NCBI GenBank assembly: GCA_947000775.1
Contig: CAMQGK010000008.1
Span: 11,980,501-12,044,500, forward strand
Direction: 5' to 3'
From: Pterois miles
Lineage: Eukaryota > Chordata > Actinopteri > Perciformes > Scorpaenidae
Length of the DNA stretch: 64,000 nt
Position 1 is the stretch's first letter; every line of letters begins with the position of its first letter. Made by a program: the position numbers and the translations under genes. The notes under the pieces are model-generated. The model did no database searches, was not told the origin of the DNA, and saw only the letters and a program-made list of their open reading frames with translations. Shown in pieces: positions 30,301 through 39,300 of the stretch.

Positions 30301-33300
30301 TGTGTGTGTGTGTGTGTGTCAGACCTGTTATAGTCCCTGACCAGCAGCAGTGTTCTCTCCCTGAGGCATCTGAGGTCCTCCATGTCCTGGTAAATGTCAG
30401 ACACACACTGGGGGATCTCAAACTTTAGTCGATCCCAGTAGTGAATCTCAGAGAACAGGTTCAGCAGATTGCTTTACAAGAAAACACATGAGAAAAAAAA
30501 AACACAACATAAATAATGAGCACATGTATGTAGTTTCTACATGAATTTATTGTGTAAGTGTGTATTTCTGTATCCAACTGATTGTTATAGTGGATTTGTA
30601 CCTCCTGTGGCACGGATATAAAATTAATACACAGAGTACTGGTGTGGGTTTGTGTGTGTAAATGTATACTTTAATGTGAGTGCCTTGTGTCTCTTGTGTA
30701 CTTGTGTCACCCACTTGTCAAAGTTGATGTCAAGCTTGCCGTTCTTGTCCTTGCAGCGCACCATGAGTGGCTGCTCCAGTCTCTTGATGTACTGTCCGTC
30801 CAGAGTCTGGCTCCACTCGCTGAAATTCTTCCTCACCATCTCATCCATAATGTGAACCATGTGGTCATAAGCGACAACCACCTGCTTGTAGCTGGATGGC
30901 TCAAGCATGAAGTTGGTCTTCTGAAGCACCTAGAGGGGAAGGAAAGGGGATAAATGAGGAAGAAGTCAAGGAAGGAGGCTTCAGTTAAGTTACCCCCTAG
31001 TTTACAGTCAACATTTGGTTTTTACTACACTTCTGTACTTTGCACACTGCTTCTGTGATGGTATGAAGTATCTGGCGTTAAAGGCATAAAAGGAATAGAT
31101 TACTGCTCACCTCCATGAGTCTCTCTAATCGATGTCTGAGGGCCCTCACCCAGTGGGCCTGGCCTGCCATCCGGGGCATGTAGTCAGGAGAAGACCTTGT
31201 CCTCTGGATCAGCTCCTTTTTGACTATTTTGAGCTCCTTGTGAAAGATGCTGTACACTTCCTCCACTTTCACAGCTGTGGTGCGCCTAATGTGCTGGGAT
31301 GGAGAAGATTGGATGGATGTGAATGAGTAAATGAAATGTATGTGAATGCAACTTAAACTGTGAATAGAGACAAATCTGTGGTTTCTCAAAGAGCTCTAAA
31401 TAGTAACAAAGCTAAACTATAAACAAAGCCTAATGTGGGAAGTCGTTTTGCTCTGCCTCCTCTAAAGTAGAGGAGGCAGTTCTCCATGACCTTAGCAGAG
31501 GAAATGTACTCTGGTGTGGGTTAGCCGTAGCAAACTGCAGAGACCACAGGCATCCAACAATTAAAGCTATATGAACAGCAAAGGTAATAGATGGTGAGAG
31601 GATGTGTTTTATTCAGTAATGCACATTTAATAAGTGCTTTTGAGGATTTTTGGGGACACGTGTATATGTGTTTGTGAGAGAGTCACCTCTCGAGTAGACA
31701 TAGGCCTAAAAATGTCCAGAAGCCGAACTCCTTCCTCCACTGTGTTCGCTGTCTTAAACGCTGCATTGATCACGTTCTGCATCATCACTTCCAGAGTCTT
31801 TACCAATGCACAAAACCTGTGTACACACACACACACACACAGTCGTTTTTCCATCACTTTTGAGAAAATTACATTGATTTACATTAATTTCCTGGAGACT
31901 TACCCTAACCATAAACCAAGTCCTCACCCTAAAATATCATGTTTTACGTTATGGTAACATCTATTTTTCCCCAAAAGGAAGGCAAGTCCCCACAATGTGA
32001 CTGTGTAAACAGATTCATGTCCCCACAACAAATAGTAATACATGCCCAAACACAAACGCACACGCACACGCCACACACACACACACACACACACACACTT
32101 GTTAATTGAGTTCCAATAATAAATATATGTATAAATTTGCATAAAACAGCATATTTGTCCACTCCCATGTTAAGAGTAATAAATACATGAGAAATCCCCC
32201 TTTAAGTTACATTTTTAACAGATAAAACGTAATCCTGATTAATTATGATTAATCACAATTAAGTATTTTAATCGACTGACAGCCTTACTTATTTTATATT
32301 TGTTCATTTATTTAGATTTTCCTTTTATATATACAGTATATACTGTACACATTTTTAATGAGCACTGTTGAAGGGTTCCTGAAACCCAAGATTTTCATGA
32401 CTGCTTGCTGTAACTGTTGTGCATATAACTAATGAAAAAATTAATTGTCTCATTTCCTGCAAGTGCAAAGCCAGCATGAGGGGAAATTAAATTTTTATGC
32501 AATTGCCCTCCAGTGGAGGTCTATGTTTTCTTTTGATAATTTCCTGGCTCCAAACCAACATGTTTGTGCCGAGGTTGGAGGAGAGGCGCTTCTGAGGCTG
32601 ATTAGGCAGTGCAGTGAAATTTTGCTGCTCATTTTGGCACAAAAATGCATTCAAACCACCTCATAGCACAAATGCATCAACATTTTTCATTGTCTGCAGA
32701 TTGATGTGTGCATTTACAATTTTGAATGTGTTTGGGGGAGATTCTTAACAATCACCCACATTATTACACAGTCTAAGGGTAAATAACGTGTGTTATTCTA
32801 AACATCAGACTGGAAAATTATTACTCAGAGTCCATGTTTAACAGTAAAATCATTCTCAGGATTCTCAGCCCTTACATAAGTTTTTATTCTGTCCCTTCCT
32901 GTCATGTTTTTAAATATTTGGAGTTGTGGCATGTGTGCATATAGTCAGTGACACCACAAAATGCTCCATCCTACATGCAGCAAACAAATAAAAAATATTT
33001 GTAAAAACATTTTAACAAGTTAACACATGTAAGGGAAACCTGCAAACCTGTCCCCGCCCTGCACCGGCAAATCAACACAAACCGACAGATAAATGAAAGT
33101 GCACTGATACATGCAGATTGCAGAGATCACACTCACGCCTCTCTAAACTCCTGCATATTTAACGTACAGCTGACACAGCAGGGATACTTTCATTAGTTAT
33201 TTAAATCTTCTGATGCAACACTGTCATGTAATGATAACTCCTCTGAGCATTTTTTACACATACTAGCAAACCCTATTTTGTATTTGACTCAAGATTAAAG

Positions 33301-36300
33301 GACAGAAAAATATGTATATAGACTTGTTTATGTTCATTGGACTTAAATGTTTTATTTTATTTGCAGAGTTGATTGATTGGTCAATAAGGAAACTCGGCCC
33401 GACTCTATTCCTCCAACTAATAATAAACGCTGAAAAAAAAAGTTTGGAAATGTTTGGCGGGTTATTTCTCTGTTGTTATTAATTCTAACTGGCATTGTAT
33501 TTTACATGGTTGGAAAGCTTGTTTATTTACCTTCACAATAATGTCCACCTTGTAAGGATCAGGAATTTATGGGATGAGTAGCACAGCTGATTATGTGGGT
33601 AGCACCTACGTGAAATCTGTCAAAATTCTCTGCCGATGCTGAACAGTGTATTTTCCTGTTGGTACTGACACTTGTTTTGAGCTCCAGGTGCTGCCAATAA
33701 AGCACCACAAGACCAGACAATACAAGACCACAGGATCACAAAGCGATCCGTTTCATTCTGAAAAGTCAGCTTTTTGAAAACCAACGTGGCCCATTTCAAA
33801 ATTTTGTTTCAAAACAAAACTCCTCATCTCTTCTCTGACATGATTTTGACATCAGATGAATCAGGCACCTGGTTGGCAGCACCTGGAGCTCAAAACAAGG
33901 CTCAATTTCAATAGGTATTGGTAACAGGTACAACAGGAAAATACACTGTTTAGCATTGGCAGAGAATTTTGGCAAATTTCACTCGGTACCCACATACTCA
34001 GCTCATCTCACAACTTCATGATTCTTACAAGTTGGACATCATTGTGAAGGCAAATAAACAAGCTTTCTAACAATATAAAATACAATGCAAATTAGCATTT
34101 TGTTATGACCTCAAGGTCATATGAACACTTATTTCTGTATTTTGTGTATGTGCTATAATGTGTCTGTGCTGGATCTTTTTGTTCTCACCACAGATTCAAA
34201 AGGCCATGTTCCCTCAGTCCCAGAGGACTCTCCTTTCTCAAACACCAGCTTGAAAAACACCATTGAAACATACTCAAACTTGCAAATATATATACAGCAG
34301 GGGTAGGCGGCATTTTTGTTTAACTTCTGTTTCTCCTGTTTTTCTCATAAAAGTGAGATTAGTATTTGAATTTTGTTTCCTTTTCTTCTTCTTTCTTTCT
34401 TCCTTTTCAGTCGGTAAGTTCAGGTTATTGAGCTCTGTTCTGTTTATTATTTGTATATTGTATATTCTACAGTGAAGATGAGTTGATTAAACCTTTTAAA
34501 GGGCTGCATATTCCTCATTGCTGGTTGCTCTTGGGAGCTTGGGAGAGGGGAGCCTCATTATTCACATTGTGCCAGGGTTTCCCCTTGGCCAGGTCATAAC
34601 ACAGTGTAACAACAGAGAAATAATCCAAACACAAGTTTTCAAAAAACATTTTTCCGAGTTTATATTCATCCTCTCTTCCATCTTGCACCCATCCTCACCT
34701 GGCTGTATCTGGGTTGCACCTCTGGTCACCAAAATTACAAAAATGGGCTGGTCATACTCATTTGTGTTTTCAGGCCAATACTTAAACACTATTATATTAA
34801 GCCTTAGTATAAATGCATTCACGAGCAAATAGACCTACTTGTTGAATTCATTGCACCATGCACTGCTCTCGACATCAAGGATGTCATTGTCAACAGAGTG
34901 CAGGTTCTGTAGGCCATGGTGGAAGTCGCCCTCTATCTCCAGGAGCGAGCTGGTGATCTCTGGTCCCTGGTAACCACTGAAGCATGGCAGGGCCCTCTGC
35001 TGACCATCCTCCCAACGGGCAAACTGATACTGGCAGTCACACACCTGAGAGAAAGCAAGAGAAGATCCCAAATAGCAAAAAATAAATACTATATCAACAG
35101 ATGAAAACGATTTTGTGAAATTACTCTACTGTTTGAAGACTAAATACTGTATATTGACTTATTTTATACCTATATTTGTCATGACACCACTTGTAGAAAG
35201 ATGTTATAATGGAGATGCTCAATGAAAATTGTAGTTGAGGAAAAAAATAGCCTTAATAACTTTAAAGAAGCTGAAGACAAAGAAAGCGACTGTCTGGATG
35301 TGATTCACTAAGCGCAGGATAGCATCATGTGACACCGTCTGTAAACTTCTGCCTGACAATCCTGTGTGTAATCTTTTTAGTATTGGTCTTTCAACAGTAT
35401 GAATTTACTGATTTGTAGTGTGCAGATGTGTTTCTGTACATGTGTGAAAGTCTCTGCGTGTGTGAGTGTGGGGAAATTCACCTCAAGCAGATCTCTGAAC
35501 CTCTGAGCGAAAACATCAACAACTGCAAAAAAGCTGGTGTGGTCCAGGACCCAGCCTGTTTGAGAATGCCTGATGCAAAAAAAAAAAAAAAAAAAAACAG
35601 AGGGGGGATAAGCAAGAAGCAAAGAGGAGGACAGAGAAGACGTACAGTCAGAAACAGAAATGAAGAGTCAGATGAGCATCTCAGTATTTTGGAACTGGGT
35701 CTACATCGATCACTAAATAGTAAAGTGTTCGAAAACAAAAAGCAGGTTGTTACAGTAGCAGTCATCCGTTCAGGCAGAGCCGTAATCACACGACAGCCGT
35801 AATCTGCTTCTGAGTTTAAAAAAACTCACAAAATCTATCAGGTTGTCTGGGATTGATTTTCTAACCGTTCCACACTGAAGCATGGTGAAACAGCCTTTAA
35901 TTATATGCACCAGAAAAAACAGCTTAAACTCTTTCAAACTGAGGCTTTTCTGTTTGCCCAAATTTACATCAATAAAATAAATGTCAATTTTACACTCATG
36001 GCTTTTCTGCTTGCCCAAATTTACATCAATAAAATAAATGTCAATTTTACACTCATGGTAATTAGGTGAAAATTAGCAAGTAACATATTTGAAATTTCTC
36101 TGCAATTACTGCCAAATTACCCCAAACTTTACCTCAAAATGTATCACTTTTATTCTAAACATTATTTAACAATTATATTCTACTATTTCCCAATAATTGA
36201 TAATTTATGATTAAGTAATGTTTTGATAAATTTTGCAGTAAATATTGAGGTAATTTGGCAGTAATTCTAAAGAACTTTCAAACAGGTTACTTGCTGATTA

Positions 36301-39300
36301 TCACCAAATTACCATGAAATTTGTGGACCTGTAAAATGAAGTGTTACCGAATTTTACACTAAACCCATAACAATATACTTTTAATTTAAAATGCAAGACT
36401 TTTACAGTCCCCATGGCTACCCAGATGACAGTGTGCTGAGTTCCTGCTCAGGTGACATTTCTCGTACTTGTGATGAATCTGCGAGGCGTGCAGGTAGATT
36501 TCCTTCCAGGCCAGGCAGCACTGGATGCAGTCATTGAGGTTTTGCTTGCTGGAGATGACGTAGCCTTTAAAGATCCTGTCCAGAGAGATGCTTCGGCAGC
36601 ACAGGTGGATGATTTCATTACTCAACTGCAACACAACAGGAAACAATCACAAATATAATAAGTCCTGGGAGACAAAGTTACAGATATTCACAGTTATTCA
36701 CATTTACTTTATGCTCGAATGATGAGGTAAAGCAAGTCACCTGTTACATGAAACTTACATAACTACATTGTAACTTTGTTTTTTGAGTCTGCATATTGTT
36801 TGTAAGTTTCCTAATGTCTTTATAGCTGCCAGCAAATACATCTTCACCAGGCCGGTAGGGTTATTATTTTCTCTCCACTCTCTTTGGTATTACCCAACCC
36901 ACTCAACAGTCCTTGCCTCGCAGCTTTCAGTGACTAGAAAATGATATTAAAGCTGGCAGCGTGTTCCCCAGTGATATACACTGCACTTCTGTGGATTAAA
37001 GGTGCAGTCTTAGATCCAGTGCTGAACAAGTCTGAAGAGATCCCTGCTGCTCTGTGGGGAACGCCACTGCAGAAGTGCTTGTGATGTCAGATCACTGCAA
37101 CCACACGAGACCCAAAGTTTTGTCTGATATAACATTTTATGTGATATCAAATGCATAAGACAGTGGGTGCATCCCAGTCTCTTAATTGCATCTACGTTTC
37201 CCTCACTTCTGTCTTTTCCTTGTGTCTAGTGTCTACCTCCCACCAGGGATGCATGGAGAGACGCAATGAAACCATGCGACGACAGAGAAAACAGGAACTA
37301 TGTTTTTAGAGACATGAGACGTGGCTGCACAGTGGTGCAGTGGTTAGCACTGTCATCTCACAGCAAGAGGATCGCAGGTTTGAATCCGGCTTGGGGCCCT
37401 TAAGTGTGGAGTTTGCATCTTCTCCCCGTGTTAGTGTGGGTTTTCTCGGGGTTCTCCGGCTTCCTCCCACAGTCCAAAGACATGCAGGTTAGGTTAATTG
37501 CTGACTCTATATTGCCCATAGATATTAATGTGAGCGTGAATGGTTGTCTGTCTCTATGTGTCATCGCATGTGTCCTGCGATAGACTGGAAACCTGTCCAG
37601 GGTGTACCCCGCCTTCGCCCAATGCCAGCTGGGATCGACTCTGGCCCCCCCAAGACCCCTAATGGGATAAGCGGTTTCAGATGGATAGATGGATGGAGAA
37701 AAGAGATGTCCTTCATCACTTGAAGAGACGTCCCTTTCTGATGACTGCGGCAGCTGATCACAGCTGGATCAGCTGTCAGTCAGCTTCAACATCTGTAGAG
37801 ACTTTTGAAGAAGTTAATGTCAGCACACACATTCACTGTACTAATACTAATATTAAATAAGGCACACAGTTATCAGTGTTTTCTCTCTGTAGCCTGTTAC
37901 CTACCAAGTCTGTATTTATACTGTGGAGTCTGTCCTTTTTTGAGGCTCAGGAACCATTGCTACTGGCACAATGCCTTTATATTATTAGCGCCTGTATCTA
38001 TTGATATTCTTGTTGTGAATTTATTGTTTAATAACCCAGAATATGATTCTTGCGTCTTTTGAACACTGGAAATGATGTATTAGGCTAAATGTTTCAGGGA
38101 AAATTGAAATGATGTAACTCATATCAAACCAAGCACTCTGGAATTATCAGCCTCATGTGTGACTTAATGGAAATGACGATAAATTATGTAAAAGGTATAA
38201 AAGATAGACTCTCTTACTCTCTCTGACTTTAATAGTATCCTTAATAAAACTTAATGGGGGATCATGAAAAAAACCTCTTCCTAATAAATGAATAAAGTTG
38301 TTTGACATCCTTTTGTTGCCATGTCTTTCAGTGACAGGCTGCTTCAGCCACAGTGTGTGAAGGAGAGATACAACTGGTCCTTCTGCTGCAGGAAAACTTT
38401 ACCACAACATGGTCCGTTTGTCGTTCACACCTATTATTAACACAGATTTTAACTAGATGGTGAACTACATGAAACTCCAGTGATGTTGACACGTATCAGA
38501 TCAGTTCGATCAGCTGCAGCGCCCAATCAATAACTGACATCCAAAAAGGCTGCTCTCATGTATCCTTGCTCATGGCTCCTCAGAGACCCCTCCTCACTCC
38601 TCGATGCTCGATGCTCGCAAATAAGATCTTTGGTATGGTCTTCAAGATGGCATACCAGAACAACTTCTGCTTCCAGCAAGGATCAAGGAGCGAGGACATG
38701 ACAAATAAGAGACTTGAGATGCACCCAGAGTGTGTGTGTGCATACGAATGAGAGAGAAAGAGAGCGAGACTGAGCGAGAGCAAAGATGAAGATGATGAGG
38801 AAAATATCAAAAATGTGGGGACAAATAAGAGTGAGAAAAACAAAAGTAACACAACAGGACACCCAGTGCTCATGGGTCACAAAATTATTATTTTAATTAT
38901 TTAAATTTTCAGTCAACTGAAATGAAAAGAGTTGGGGTACTGAAGACAGCGATGGGGCCTTTTATTCGGTGCATTCACTCTTATAACACCCAGGATGAGT
39001 GGGAGTGGGCTTCAGTGATGATGATGATGCTTTACTAGAATGAAACAAAAACCTAATCCAACTGGAGAGCTGATCTACAACTGAAAAGACATCTGACAGC
39101 AGATGGTTATCTATTAAATGACTTATGTGTGGAATACGTGATTTCTTGCTACTGCAAGAAATCACGTATTCCACACACAACTAGGTATTCCACACACAAC
39201 TATTTATTATCCACAAAATAGCTGTTAGAAACATGGGTTGAGTGAAGCATGTAGCTGTGTATGTACAGTATGCTCAAATGGTGCATGTGTGAGAGTAATG

